NCBI RefSeq assembly: GCF_000621585.1 | Contig: NZ_JHXY01000006.1 | Coordinates: forward strand, 1-64,000 | Source: [Eubacterium] cellulosolvens LD2006 | GTDB taxonomy: Bacteria; Bacillota; Clostridia; Lachnospirales; Lachnospiraceae | Length of the DNA stretch: 64,000 nucleotides | Direction of reading: 5' to 3' | Part shown: in pieces, positions 52,522 to 61,280 of the stretch | How the letters are laid out: each line of letters begins with the position of its first letter | Numbering within the stretch: position 1 is the stretch's first letter | Notes under the pieces: generated by a model | Databases searched by the model: none | The model's input: the letters and a program-made list of their open reading frames with translations, nothing else | What the model was told of the DNA's origin: nothing | Position numbers and translations under genes: made by a program

Positions 52522-54033
52522 TTATTCGTTAATTACAGAAGCTCTTTTGCGCGCTACAAGAACAACGCCTCCGCCGATGACAAGAATGGTTCCCACAAGG
52601 TAGAAAACAGTTGTACCCATTCCACCGGTGCTCGGAAGGTTAGAGCCTGTCACGTTGAGAACTTTTACGGTTCTGTTTGCAGCATCTGTCATCTTTCCGT
52701 TCGAATCCTCGACCTTTACTGCAGATGCAAGCTCCGCATTGGCGTTTGTAGGTGTTGCCTCAATCTGTACCTTGATCGCATTCTCAAGCTTGTTGTATCC
52801 GTCCGGAGCCTTTGTCTCCTCCAGCAGGTAGTTTCCGCTGTCAAGACCTACGAGGTTCAGTTTTCCGCTCTCTCCGGTAACCAGTGTGGAAAGATCCCCT
52901 TTTTCGTCCACGCGGAATACTCCGTCGGAGGCCTGTGTGAAGCAAATTGCATCACCGGTCGCCTTCCAGTCATTATCAGCCTTCTTCAGAACGAACTCTG
53001 CTCCGGCAAGCGCCTTCTCGCCGTCTTTGTTTGTGTATTTGAAGACATCCAGCGACCAGGTATAGGTTCTTGTCACGCTCGGCGTCGTTGTCGTCTTGTT
53101 ACCGTATTTGATGTGGGACTCGTTCAGGTTCGGCCCGTCCACTTTCGCGTTCTCGTTGAGCGTCGCCTTGTAATCCACGTTCAGCTTGTTTCCGGCTTTC
53201 AGCGTATCTGTGTAGGACTGTTTGAAGTCGATCTCAAACGTGCAGCCGTCTGTTGTGTCAGTTGTCAGAACGTAATCCTTATTCGGAACAAGTCTTTTAT
53301 TGCTTCCCTCTTTGGTAACTGTCACAGAAGAGGCATCCAGTGTCAGTCCCTCTTCCATCTGATCATGAAAGGAAAGGGACTTCGGTCCCTCCGACTTAAT
53401 TGCAATGGTGCTCTTGAAGACAACCTCATCTCCGATATGAGCGTCGTTCATGTGCTGATAACCGTAACCATCCGCCCATACAAGCTTCTCGTTCTCTGTT
53501 TTTTCGTTCTTGTCGTTGATGTTCATCTGCGGAGTCGTAGAATCCAGCATACAGAGAGATCCGATGGAGGAGTCCACTGCGTAGTAACCGTAGTTCAGGT
53601 TGCCAAAGCTCACCGTACCGTTCGCAGCGATCGCTGTCTGTGTCGGCTGAATGTTGTTCGCTTTTGCGTAAGCAAGTGCCGCTCTCACGAAGGTCTGTAC
53701 CGATGAATCATCTGTACTTCCGACCCATGTGACGTAATCCTGGCTGTCAAGAGAGAAGAACGCCTTCGCCTCTGCTGTATCCGCAAAGCCTTTCCACTCA
53801 GCTGTAATCTTGTATGCATAGGCGTTTGCGGCTTCGTTATAACTCTCAAGCTTCAGAATCTGATATACGTTGTAGGTCTCGTTGTCTGTCGCCTTGTTTA
53901 CCGTGATGGTTCCGTTGCTGTGATTTGTCTCAGCCATAGCTGTGACCGGTGCGATGGAATACGCAAAGCCTGTGGACGCTGTCATGACTACTGCTGCGAG
54001 AAGTGCGCTTACTACTGTGTTTCTAACCTTCAT
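52522..54033 (-). CDS. Major pilin (isopeptide-forming fimbrial subunit, LPSTG)
   Basis: 503 residues. A signal peptide (cleaved near 34) is followed by an N-terminal domain, a fimbrial D2-type isopeptide domain (about 200-325: GDEVVFKSTIAI, LDASSVTVTKEG, KLNVDYKATLNENA) and a Cna-B-like domain (about 335-450: ALAGAEFVLKKAD, GNYLLEETKAPDGYNKLENAI). The latter holds the E-box ETKAPDGY that supports intramolecular Lys-Asn bonds. The sorting signal LPSTG is at 466-470, then a helix and RKRASVINE. Typical of a polymerised shaft subunit. Which lysine is used for polymerisation is not clear. Confidence 0.92.
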   Translation of the reverse strand: MKVRNTVVSALLAAVVMTASTGFAYSIAPVTAMAETNHSNGTITVNKATDNETYNVYQILKLESYNEAANAYAYKITAEWKGFADTAEAKAFFSLDSQDYVTWVGSTDDSSVQTFVRAALAYAKANNIQPTQTAIAANGTVSFGNLNYGYYAVDSSIGSLCMLDSTTPQMNINDKNEKTENEKLVWADGYGYQHMNDAHIGDEVVFKSTIAIKSEGPKSLSFHDQMEEGLTLDASSVTVTKEGSNKRLVPNKDYVLTTDTTDGCTFEIDFKQSYTDTLKAGNKLNVDYKATLNENAKVDGPNLNESHIKYGNKTTTTPSVTRTYTWSLDVFKYTNKDGEKALAGAEFVLKKADNDWKATGDAICFTQASDGVFRVDEKGDLSTLVTGESGKLNLVGLDSGNYLLEETKAPDGYNKLENAIKVQIEATPTNANAELASAVKVEDSNGKMTDAANRTVKVLNVTGSNLPSTGGMGTTVFYLVGTILVIGGGVVLVARKRASVINE

Positions 54034-54093
54034 AATTTCTTTTCTTCCTCCAAAAAACTCTTGTTTCTATTAAATATCTATATCTATAATTAT

Positions 54094-54125
54094 CCGCGCC
54101 CCGCTTCCTTTGCGGGTCTGCGGTA
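54094..54125 (-). promoter_or_regulatory. Hairpin between signal peptidase and major pilin genes
   Basis: CCCGC (54100-54104) faces GCGGG (54112-54116), with outer CCGC/GCGG pairing. AT-rich DNA follows on the minus strand but no clear T run. It could be an attenuator or RNA-processing site adjusting pilin level. Confidence 0.35.
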
Positions 54126-54197
54126 ATTGTCCCGATGTTTCGTATGCCTTATAGCGAATCTCTTCTTAATTCGAGTGTGCTGACTGCCGGCATTTTT

Positions 54198-54869
54198 TCA
54201 GAAAGCCCTGAACTGATTCAGCGGCCACACCTTAAACATCAATCTTCCGGCGATCATCTCTTTGGAGATGCAGCCGATCGTTGTATTTCTGGAATCGATC
54301 GATGTGGATCTGTGATCTCCGAGTACGAAATATCTGTCTGCAGGCACCTGATACGGAAATGTGATATCGGTCTCGCCGAGCGCCTGATCTTCAATGTAAG
54401 GCTCGTCCAGCTTTGTGCCGTTCACGGTCACGTTTCCGTCCGAGTCAATGTCCACCCACTCTCCCGGAAACGCGATCACGCGCTTCACCAGGATCTTATT
54501 ATTAAAGTAGAAGGCCACCAGATCCCCGCGGTCAAAGTTTGTCGTTCTCACAGAAAGAACGATGTCCCCTTCTTTTAATGTAGGAGTCATAGACGTTCCG
54601 TAAATCCGGAAGGCCGGAGTGACCAGCGTTGCGATCAGAACCGCAATCGCGGCGATCACGACCAGAACACCTGCTGTCTGTAAAAACATCCGGTAGAAGC
54701 AGCTCTTGTATTCCGCGCTGTCCTCTGTCCCGGCCGTTTTGTCTTTTGTCTTGCCGGACGCTTTATTCAGTTTTTCTTCCAGCTCCTCGTTTTTCTGCAT
54801 TTCTATTTCAAGCAGTCTGCGAAGCTCATGTTCATCTTCCAGATGTAATGCACGTATGTTCTCGCTCAT
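54198..54869 (-). CDS. Signal peptidase I of the pilus locus
   Basis: A 223-residue type I signal peptidase. A long charged N-terminal region with a coiled-coil look (residues 10-50) precedes one helix (62-85). The catalytic Ser93 is in IYGTSMTPTLKEGD and Lys129 in NNKILVKRVIAFPGE, followed by FVLGDHRSTSIDSR (box E). Pilus loci often carry such a peptidase to process or fold pilins. It is the first gene of the leftward pilus operon. The ATG at 54869 is preferred over a TTG nine bases upstream. Confidence 0.92.
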   Translation of the reverse strand: MSENIRALHLEDEHELRRLLEIEMQKNEELEEKLNKASGKTKDKTAGTEDSAEYKSCFYRMFLQTAGVLVVIAAIAVLIATLVTPAFRIYGTSMTPTLKEGDIVLSVRTTNFDRGDLVAFYFNNKILVKRVIAFPGEWVDIDSDGNVTVNGTKLDEPYIEDQALGETDITFPYQVPADRYFVLGDHRSTSIDSRNTTIGCISKEMIAGRLMFKVWPLNQFRAF

Positions 54870-55357
54870 ATGTCTCAACTCTTTTATATATATGTTTTCG
54901 TTTCGATATGCTCATATCCTACTTTTCGAATGTCACGCATGTGTCATAAAGTCACCTATATTTCGTTACCGCGTGACTTTTTTGTGTTTTTTACAAAAAC
55001 AGTTTCCTATGTAAGCCATTTTTGGCAATAGTATTTCCAGTTGAACACGGTTTTTAAAACACGTTCGTTTGCTTATTACTCCTTTTTCCATCATTTCTTC
55101 TGCACCTCAAAATTTAAAAATAATTTTCGTTTATTTTGTCCACTCCCATGATCAGCAAATACAATTTGCAAACAATTTGTGATGAATTCCCCTTCTTCAG
55201 CGTTTAATTTCTCTTGTTTTCGTTTCATTTTCGTTAATTTTCGCAAGTCATCGCTCAATTCTTCGCTGCCCTTCTGTTCTCAAAAAGCACATCCGCAAAA
55301 AAAGGCTCCACGGATCGTTTTTTTCAGAAATCCCGGAGGTATTTTCTATTCCAGACA
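54870..55357. other. Gene-free AT-rich region upstream of the pilus operon
   Basis: About 490 bases with no credible gene. It is markedly AT-rich with several short dyads, for example GTCACGC/GCGTGAC spaced across 54932-54975, and AACACG...CGTGTT-like half sites at 55044-55064. The pilus promoter must lie here, but I cannot pick one -35/-10 pair with confidence. A fragment resembling the dispersed-repeat hairpin (GAAATCCCGGAGG) is at 55327. Confidence 0.55.
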
Positions 55358-55406
55358 AAAAACGGGCGGATACCGCTGTATCTTTCCACACAGCGGCATC
55401 CGCCCG
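55358..55406 (-). terminator. Terminator after the ABC-F gene
   Basis: A 17-bp stem with one mismatch (55363-55379 with 55390-55406, CGGGCGGATACCGCTGT), followed on the minus strand by TTTTTTGTC. Confidence 0.85.
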
Positions 55407-55429
55407 CAAAACAATTCTTTCTTTCCTTA

Positions 55430-57400
55430 TTAAGACTCCTTCTCTTCTTCCGCTGCCTCCCGCGTATCCTGCCAGATGTCGTACCACGCCAGCAGTGTTT
55501 CCGTCCAGGCGTCGCGCGCTTCTTCGATCCGTTTCCGCAGTTCCGCTGCCGCCGCGCCCTCTGCCCCGGCGGCAGCCGGCTCGCCCGGCCGCGTCTCTGA
55601 AGCTTCCGGATTCATGTACGCCTCCAGCGTCTCGGGAATTTCCCTTTTCTTTTGAAGCATTTTTTCCCACTCCTCGCAGAGACTGCGGAAGAAAAGCTCC
55701 GCCTTCTCCCTCTCCCGGTGATTCTGCTCAAATTCCCAGGAAATGATCGCCTCTTCGGTCGAAAGTTCCCGGATCCTGTGCCGCTCGCCCTTCGGCACCG
55801 CCCGCAGCTCATCGAGAAGCCTCTGATTCTCGGCGCTCCGCACAAGGGACAGATCTTCTCCTGCATCCCCCCGGTCTCTTCTCTCGAGATAGTGGTTATA
55901 GCCAAAGGGGTAGTAGCTGACTCTGTCTTTTTCCTCCTCAAAAATCAGCAGCGATTCGGCGACTCTGCCAAGGAAATATCTGTCGTGCGAGACGAAAACG
56001 ATGGTTCCTCTGTAATTCCGGAAGACAGATTCCAGTGTTTCTTTTGCCGGTATGTCCATGTGATTGGTCGGCTCATCCAGAATCAGCAGGTTCGGTCTGC
56101 TCTGCATCAGGGACGCCAGAACCAGTCTGGCCTTCTCTCCTCCGGACAGGGAGTTCACCTTTTTCCCCATATCTTTTCCATAGAAGAGATAACCGGCCAG
56201 AATTGTCCGGACCTCTTTCTCGGGAAGTGACGGATACCGATTGTGAAACCAGTCGATGACGCGCTCGTCCGATGTAATGGACGCGGACTGCTGATCGAAG
56301 TACGCGGCGTCAACGTTGACGCCGACACTCTGTTTTCCGCCGAGAGGTTCGAGCACGCCGGCCAGCGTCCTGAGAAATGCGGACTTTCCGGTTCCGTTCG
56401 CGCCCATGACGCCGATCTTCTGACCGCGCCGGATGCGAAAAGAGAGTTCACGAATCTCTCTGTCGTATCCGATCTTCAGATGCTCGCACTCATACACCGA
56501 CTTGCTTCCCCTGCGAAGAGGCAGAATCTCCCCTGTGCGGATCACGGCGTCGTCCTCCTCCGGCTTTTGCACCGGCTGCATTCTCTCGAGCATTTTCTTT
56601 CTCGATCTCGCAAAGGCGGCCTTCCGCGGTTTGTGACGGAATCTCTCGATCAGCTCCTTCTGTTTCTGTATTTCATCCTGCTGCCGCTCCCAGGCTTTTC
56701 GCTCCTTCTCAAGATTCGCGGTTTTCTGTTCTCTGTACTTTGTATAATTCCCCGGATAGCGAACCAGTTTTCCTCCGCTGACTTCCCAGACGACGTCCGC
56801 TGTCCGGTCCAGAAAAAAACGGTCGTGCGAGACCATGACAACCGCGCCCGGATAATCTCTGACACGCATCTCCAGCCACTCGACAGACGCGAGGTCCAGA
56901 TGATTGGTCGGCTCGTCCAGAATCAGTACATCCGGCCGCGCGAGAAGAAGGAGGATCAGCCGAATCTTCACATTCTCGCCGCCGGAAAACTCGCTGAGTT
57001 TTTTCTCACGGTCATCTTTTGAAAAGCCCAGACCTGTGAACATGCGCTCAAACTCCCGTTCCAGAGCAAATCGCTCCTCTGAAAAGCGGAAGTCGTCGCT
57101 TCTTCCGGAAAGAACAGCCTCCTCCACACAGACGGAGACGCTCCTCTGATCCGACGAGCGCGTCTGCTGCTCCAGCATCCCGACCGTAAAAGCGCGTGCT
57201 TTTTTCACCCCGGATTCGCGGTTTTTCTCATTCAATTCAAGCTCCGCGCTTCCGTTCAGAACATCCAGAAGCGTCGTTTTTCCCGCGCCGTTTCGTCCGA
57301 CGACGGCAATTTTCTCCGTGCCCCGGATTTCAAAATCAAAATGCGAGAGCACCGGCTGCCCCTGTCGGCTGACGCTGCCGTCTCTGATTTCAAGAAGCAT
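55430..57400 (-). CDS. ABC-F ATPase
   Basis: A 656-residue soluble protein with two ABC domains. The first has VVGRNGAGKTTLL (Walker A), LSEFSGGENVKIRLI (signature) and DVLILDEPTNHLDL; the second MGANGTGKSAFLRTL, NSLSGGEKARLVLA and NLLILDEPTNHMDI. A linker of about 85 basic/helical residues (ARSRKKMLERM) joins them, and a coiled-coil tail of about 130 residues follows. ABC-F proteins act on the ribosome E site, as translation factors or antibiotic-resistance proteins. The subclass cannot be decided here. ATG start, monocistronic. Confidence 0.93.
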   Translation of the reverse strand: MLLEIRDGSVSRQGQPVLSHFDFEIRGTEKIAVVGRNGAGKTTLLDVLNGSAELELNEKNRESGVKKARAFTVGMLEQQTRSSDQRSVSVCVEEAVLSGRSDDFRFSEERFALEREFERMFTGLGFSKDDREKKLSEFSGGENVKIRLILLLLARPDVLILDEPTNHLDLASVEWLEMRVRDYPGAVVMVSHDRFFLDRTADVVWEVSGGKLVRYPGNYTKYREQKTANLEKERKAWERQQDEIQKQKELIERFRHKPRKAAFARSRKKMLERMQPVQKPEEDDAVIRTGEILPLRRGSKSVYECEHLKIGYDREIRELSFRIRRGQKIGVMGANGTGKSAFLRTLAGVLEPLGGKQSVGVNVDAAYFDQQSASITSDERVIDWFHNRYPSLPEKEVRTILAGYLFYGKDMGKKVNSLSGGEKARLVLASLMQSRPNLLILDEPTNHMDIPAKETLESVFRNYRGTIVFVSHDRYFLGRVAESLLIFEEEKDRVSYYPFGYNHYLERRDRGDAGEDLSLVRSAENQRLLDELRAVPKGERHRIRELSTEEAIISWEFEQNHREREKAELFFRSLCEEWEKMLQKKREIPETLEAYMNPEASETRPGEPAAAGAEGAAAAELRKRIEEARDAWTETLLAWYDIWQDTREAAEEEKES

Positions 57401-57419
57401 ACTTCCTCCTCCATCCCGT

Positions 57420-57489
57420 CCAGTATAGCTGTCGCAAAATAACTCGACGAATGCGCCGAATTCGAGTTATTTAAGAACAGCTATACTGG
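57420..57489. repeat. Long nested inverted repeat upstream of the ABC-F gene
   Basis: The outer arms CCAGTATAGCTGT (57420-57432) and ACAGCTATACTGG (57477-57489) and inner arms AAATAACTCGA (57437-57447) and TCGAGTTATTT (57462-57472) are perfect complements. The right half recurs at 33503-33529. It looks like a small mobile inverted-repeat element or its remnant. Confidence 0.8.
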
Positions 57490-57504
57490 AAGTTGCAAAA
57501 CCAA

Positions 57505-57536
57505 AAAGAAGCCCGGCACGTCAAAGACGTGCGGGC
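57505..57536 (-). terminator. Terminator after the malic enzyme gene
   Basis: GCCCGCACGTC and GACGTGCCGGGC pair on the minus strand with one bulged base and an AAA-side loop, followed by TTCTTTTTGG. Confidence 0.8.
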
Positions 57537-57548
57537 AGAATCGTGTCA

Positions 57549-58733
57549 TCACTTTGCTCCGTGAAGCTTCGATATTCCTTCTTTGATGGCCTCCGCCTCC
57601 ACAGCGTCGGCAACAGCCTTCGCAACGCGCTCGTCAAAGGCTCCCGGGATAATGTAATCCTCGTTCAGTTCCTCGTCCGGAATCAGGTTCGCGATGGCGT
57701 GTACGGCAGCAAGCTTCATACCCTCCGTGATATCTGTCGCCTGCGCATCCAGCGCTCCGCGGAAGACCCCCGGGAAGACCAGAACGTTGTTGATCTGGTT
57801 CGGGAAATCACTTCTTCCGGTTGCCACGACGCGGGCACCGCCTTTTTTTGCCTCGTCCGGCATGATCTCCGGCGTCGGGTTTGCCATGGCAAAAACAATC
57901 GCGTCCTTTGCCATCGTTGCAACCATCTCCGCGGAAACGACGTTCGGCGCGGACACGCCGACAAAGGCATCCGCCCCCTTCAGTGCGTCCGCGAGACTTC
58001 CGTGAAGCTGATCGCGGTTTGTCTTCTGTGCCATCTCCGCCTGCGCGTCGTTCATCCAGTCCTCCCCCTTCGCGAGGATTCCCTGACGATCCACCAGAAT
58101 GGCGTTGCCGACGCCAAGTTCCAGGAGCAGACGGCAGATCGAAATTCCGGCGCTTCCGGCTCCGTTGATGACAACGGTGATGTCCTTAATATCTTTTTTT
58201 ACAAGGCGGAGGGCGCCCATGATTCCCGCGGACACAACGATGGCCGTTCCGTGCTGGTCATCGTGGAAGACCGGAATGTCCAGCTCCTCTTTCAGTCTGC
58301 GCTCGATCTCAAAGCATCTCGGAGCGGAGATATCCTCGAGGTTGATGCCGCCGAACGTCGGCGCAATTCTCCTGACCGTCTCAACGATCTCATCGACATC
58401 TTTGGTGTCCAGACAGATCGGGAACGCGTCCACGCCTCCGAACTCCTTGAAGAGAACCGCCTTTCCCTCCATAACAGGAAGTCCGGCTTCCGGACCGATA
58501 TCTCCAAGGCCGAGGACTGCCGTTCCGTCGGTTACAACTGCAACAAGGTTTCCCTTGGCGGTATATCTGTATACATCTGCCTTATTGTCTCTGATCTTCC
58601 GGCAGGGTTCCGCAACGCCCGGCGTGTAAGCCGTACTCAGATCGTCTCTCGTCTTGACCTTTACCTTCGATATCACGCTGATTTTTCCCTGATTGCTCTC
58701 GTGCAGTTCCAGTGCCGCCTTGTTGTAATCCAT
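57549..58733 (-). CDS. Malic enzyme (NAD(P)-dependent, short form)
   Basis: A 394-residue malic enzyme that decarboxylates malate to pyruvate with NAD(P) reduction. TAYTPGVAEPCRKI holds the catalytic Tyr, GNLVAVVTDGTAVLGLGDIG and the lysine-bearing EGKAVLFKEFGGVDAFPI follow, and the metal site is in INLEDISAPRCFEIER and VFHDDQHGTAIV. The nucleotide fold is INGAGSAGISICRLLL. There is no phosphotransacetylase domain. Cofactor preference is not decidable by eye. Monocistronic, between terminator and coaBC. Confidence 0.95.
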   Translation of the reverse strand: MDYNKAALELHESNQGKISVISKVKVKTRDDLSTAYTPGVAEPCRKIRDNKADVYRYTAKGNLVAVVTDGTAVLGLGDIGPEAGLPVMEGKAVLFKEFGGVDAFPICLDTKDVDEIVETVRRIAPTFGGINLEDISAPRCFEIERRLKEELDIPVFHDDQHGTAIVVSAGIMGALRLVKKDIKDITVVINGAGSAGISICRLLLELGVGNAILVDRQGILAKGEDWMNDAQAEMAQKTNRDQLHGSLADALKGADAFVGVSAPNVVSAEMVATMAKDAIVFAMANPTPEIMPDEAKKGGARVVATGRSDFPNQINNVLVFPGVFRGALDAQATDITEGMKLAAVHAIANLIPDEELNEDYIIPGAFDERVAKAVADAVEAEAIKEGISKLHGAK

Positions 58734-58816
58734 GTTTGACCTCCTGATTCAAAACCCAATACTTAACATTCCGGCTCTAAAGCCATTTCTCATTTTTACG
58801 CGATTTTCTTTGCTTG

Positions 58817-60034
58817 TCAACGCGCGGACAGTTTTTCTTTTCGGATTTGCATCAATTCGTCCAAAAGAACGTTGGCCGCCTCGTATTTCGACATCAGCGG
58901 AAGTTCCTTTTCCTCTTCCGGACGAATCAGCGTCAGCAGATTGGTGTCCACACGAAAACCGGCGCCCGCCTCCTTCAGATTGTTGGCCGCGATCATGTCG
59001 AGATTCTTCTTCGCGAGCTTCTTTCTGGAGTTTTCCAGCATATTCTGCGTCTCCATGGAGAAGCCGCAGAGAACCTGCCCCGCCTTCCTGTGCGCCCCGA
59101 GCCAGGCCAGTATATCATCTGTCCGCTCCAGCGCGATGGAAGTCTCCGTTTCCCCGCCGCCCTTCTTGATCTTGTCCTCGGCGCAGATGGCCGGCCGGAA
59201 ATCCGCCACGGCCGCCGCCTTGACGATCATATCCATGTCTTCCGCTCTTGAAACCACCGCCTCATACATATCCCGGGCGGACACAACGCCGACCACATCC
59301 ATGTATCCGGGGCTCTCCAAAACGGTTCGTCCGGATATGAGCGTCACGTCCGCACCTCTTCTCGCGGCCGCTGTGGCAATCGCGTAGCCCATTTTTCCGC
59401 TGGAATGATTCGTCAGATATCTGACCGGATCCACTGCCTCCTGGGTGGGACCTGCAGTGACCATCAGCTTCACGCCTTCCATATCCTTCTCGTGGGCAGC
59501 CGCGTGCAGGACCGCGTCCAGCAGCCGCTCCGGCGACACCATCTTCCCTCTTCCCGTTGTTCCGCAGGCAAGTCTTCCGCTGTCCGGACCGATAATTTCC
59601 CAGCCATAGCCCTTCAAAAGTTCCAGATTATGCTGCGTCACCGGGTTTTCATACATATTTGTATTCATCGCCGGCGCGATCAGCTTCACCGCGCGGCTCG
59701 CAAGGACAGTGGTCGTCAGCATATCATCCGCCAGACCGTTCGCAAGCTTCGCGATCACATTGGCGCTGGCCGGCGCGATCACAACCACATCCGCCTTCTC
59801 CGCCAGCGAGATGTGTTCGATTTCGTAGGAGTGCTGACGGTCGAAGGTATTCGTCACCGTCCGGTTGTGGGTGAGCGCGTCGAACGTCAGCGGCGCCACG
59901 AACTCCGTCGCGTTCTCTGTCATGATCACGTTGACATCCGCATGCTGTTTCACAAGTGCCGAAGCCAGCTCACAGGTTTTATATGCCGCAATTCCCCCGG
60001 TTACGCCGAGAAGTACATTTTTTCCTTTTAACAT
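58817..60034 (-). CDS. coaBC: Bifunctional CoaBC (phosphopantothenoylcysteine decarboxylase/synthetase)
   Basis: A 405-residue fusion in CoA synthesis. The N-terminal flavin decarboxylase CoaC (1-180) has LLGVTGGIAAYKTCELASAL, the active-site His in HISLAEKADVVVIAPASANV, PAMNTNMYENP, and the flexible-flap Cys in RLACGTTGRGKM. CoaB (about 190-405) has VTAGPTQEAVDPVRYLTNHS, KMGYAIA and AVADFRP, plus the lysine pair KIKK. The ATG at 60034 follows AGAGGAATT. It is divergent from coaX, so two CoA-pathway steps share one control region. Confidence 0.96.
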   Translation of the reverse strand: MLKGKNVLLGVTGGIAAYKTCELASALVKQHADVNVIMTENATEFVAPLTFDALTHNRTVTNTFDRQHSYEIEHISLAEKADVVVIAPASANVIAKLANGLADDMLTTTVLASRAVKLIAPAMNTNMYENPVTQHNLELLKGYGWEIIGPDSGRLACGTTGRGKMVSPERLLDAVLHAAAHEKDMEGVKLMVTAGPTQEAVDPVRYLTNHSSGKMGYAIATAAARRGADVTLISGRTVLESPGYMDVVGVVSARDMYEAVVSRAEDMDMIVKAAAVADFRPAICAEDKIKKGGGETETSIALERTDDILAWLGAHRKAGQVLCGFSMETQNMLENSRKKLAKKNLDMIAANNLKEAGAGFRVDTNLLTLIRPEEEKELPLMSKYEAANVLLDELMQIRKEKLSAR

Positions 60035-60055
60035 AATTCCTCTTTTCACAGCCAA

Positions 60056-60403
60056 AAGCCGGTCGAATCTCTCCCGCTCCCGCTGTTTTTATTTTTATGC
60101 GGAAGCTCTGATGCCTCCGCGTTTTTGAAAGATCATTTCCTCAAGCAGTATACCATATACAGCGTCACTGTTCACAGGCAAAGTGTTCCCCGCGCTGCCC
60201 GTTTCACCGCTCAACCCCTCCGGCCGGGCACAATTGTCATCCCCGCCCCCGCATCACTGTTCAGAGGCGGATGAAGCGGAAGATTCCCCCGTTCGAGTTG
60301 AAAAAGCAGGGGGCACTGCCTATAATAAAAAAGATATAAATCGCGCTGTATCCCACTTTTCACAAACGGGAACAGCAGCCTACAGAAAAACAGGACACCT
60401 ACC
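60056..60403. other. Divergent coaBC/coaX intergenic region
   Basis: Roughly 350 bases without a gene. It must hold promoters in both directions. Short AT-rich stretches (60140-60180 and 60318-60340, CTATAATAAAAAAG) are the likely sites; a TATAAT on the plus strand at 60320-60325 is a good -10 for coaX but its -35 is unclear. Confidence 0.45.
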
Positions 60404-61177
60404 ATGAGAGTAATCACCGCAGATATCGGAAATACCAATATCGTCATCGCAAGTTTCAACAACGACAACAAAGAAATGCAGGAACGCCTCGAGACCAAAA
60501 GCAAGTGGACGCTCCCGTCCATGACGGCGGCGCTTCGCAAGTGCCTCCTCAAAAATCAGATTCCGAATGGCGGGATCGACGGATCCATCCTCTCCTCCGT
60601 CGTCCCGGAACTCAACGACTGCCTTGCGCGGGCGCTGGAAGCAGTCACAGGAAAACCGACCATGATTATGCGTCCTTCCCTCTCCTGCGGAATCGGAACC
60701 GGCCGCTATGACGAAGCGACGCTAGGTTCAGACCGGATCGTCGACATGGCCGCCGCTGCCGCCTTCTACGGAGCGCCGGCTGCCGTCTGGGATCTCGGCA
60801 CGGCGACTACCCTCTCCGTCATCGACGCGAACCACGAGTTCATCGGAGGCATGATCTCCGCCGGCGTACAGCTCAGCCTCACAGCGCTCGCCGAGCACAC
60901 CTCCCAGCTGCCGCAGCTTGTCCCGGAGGCCACAGAAAATCTCCTCGGCACCGACACCGTTGCCAACATGATCAGCGGCAGCGTCGCCGCGACCGGCATC
61001 ATGATCGACGGAACCGCCGGAAGGCTCGCGAAGCTTCCTGGTCTTGAAGGACTCAGGCTCATTATCACCGGCGGTCTCGGGCAGCTCGTTCTCCCCTGGA
61101 TCAGCCGGGAGGTCATTTATGACCCGGATCTGCAGCTCAAGGGGCTTTTGACGATCTACCGCAAAAACAGTTTATAA
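60404..61177 (+). CDS. coaX: Type III pantothenate kinase
   Basis: A 257-residue kinase of the ASKHA fold that phosphorylates pantothenate, first step of CoA synthesis. VITADIGNTNIVIASF (phosphate loop), GSDRIVDMAAAAAFYG, VWDLGTATTLSVID and the GGMISAGVQLSLTAL stretch are diagnostic. Type III enzymes are not inhibited by CoA. It is divergent from coaBC and followed by its own terminator. Confidence 0.96.
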   Translation: MRVITADIGNTNIVIASFNNDNKEMQERLETKSKWTLPSMTAALRKCLLKNQIPNGGIDGSILSSVVPELNDCLARALEAVTGKPTMIMRPSLSCGIGTGRYDEATLGSDRIVDMAAAAAFYGAPAAVWDLGTATTLSVIDANHEFIGGMISAGVQLSLTALAEHTSQLPQLVPEATENLLGTDTVANMISGSVAATGIMIDGTAGRLAKLPGLEGLRLIITGGLGQLVLPWISREVIYDPDLQLKGLLTIYRKNSL

Positions 61178-61184
61178 ACGGCAC

Positions 61185-61247
61185 AAAAAGGCCGGCACGC
61201 GAAGCGTGATCCATCCCCGGATCCGCCAGTCGCGCGTCGGCCTTTTT
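61185..61247 (+). terminator. Bidirectional terminator after coaX
   Basis: AAAAAGGCCG (61185-61194) pairs with CGGCCTTTTT (61238-61247), with further pairing in the loop. It lies between coaX and the converging SseB-family gene. Confidence 0.75.
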
Positions 61248-61280
61248 CTGCTCCTCTTTATGCGTCTTTATCTGCCGTGT

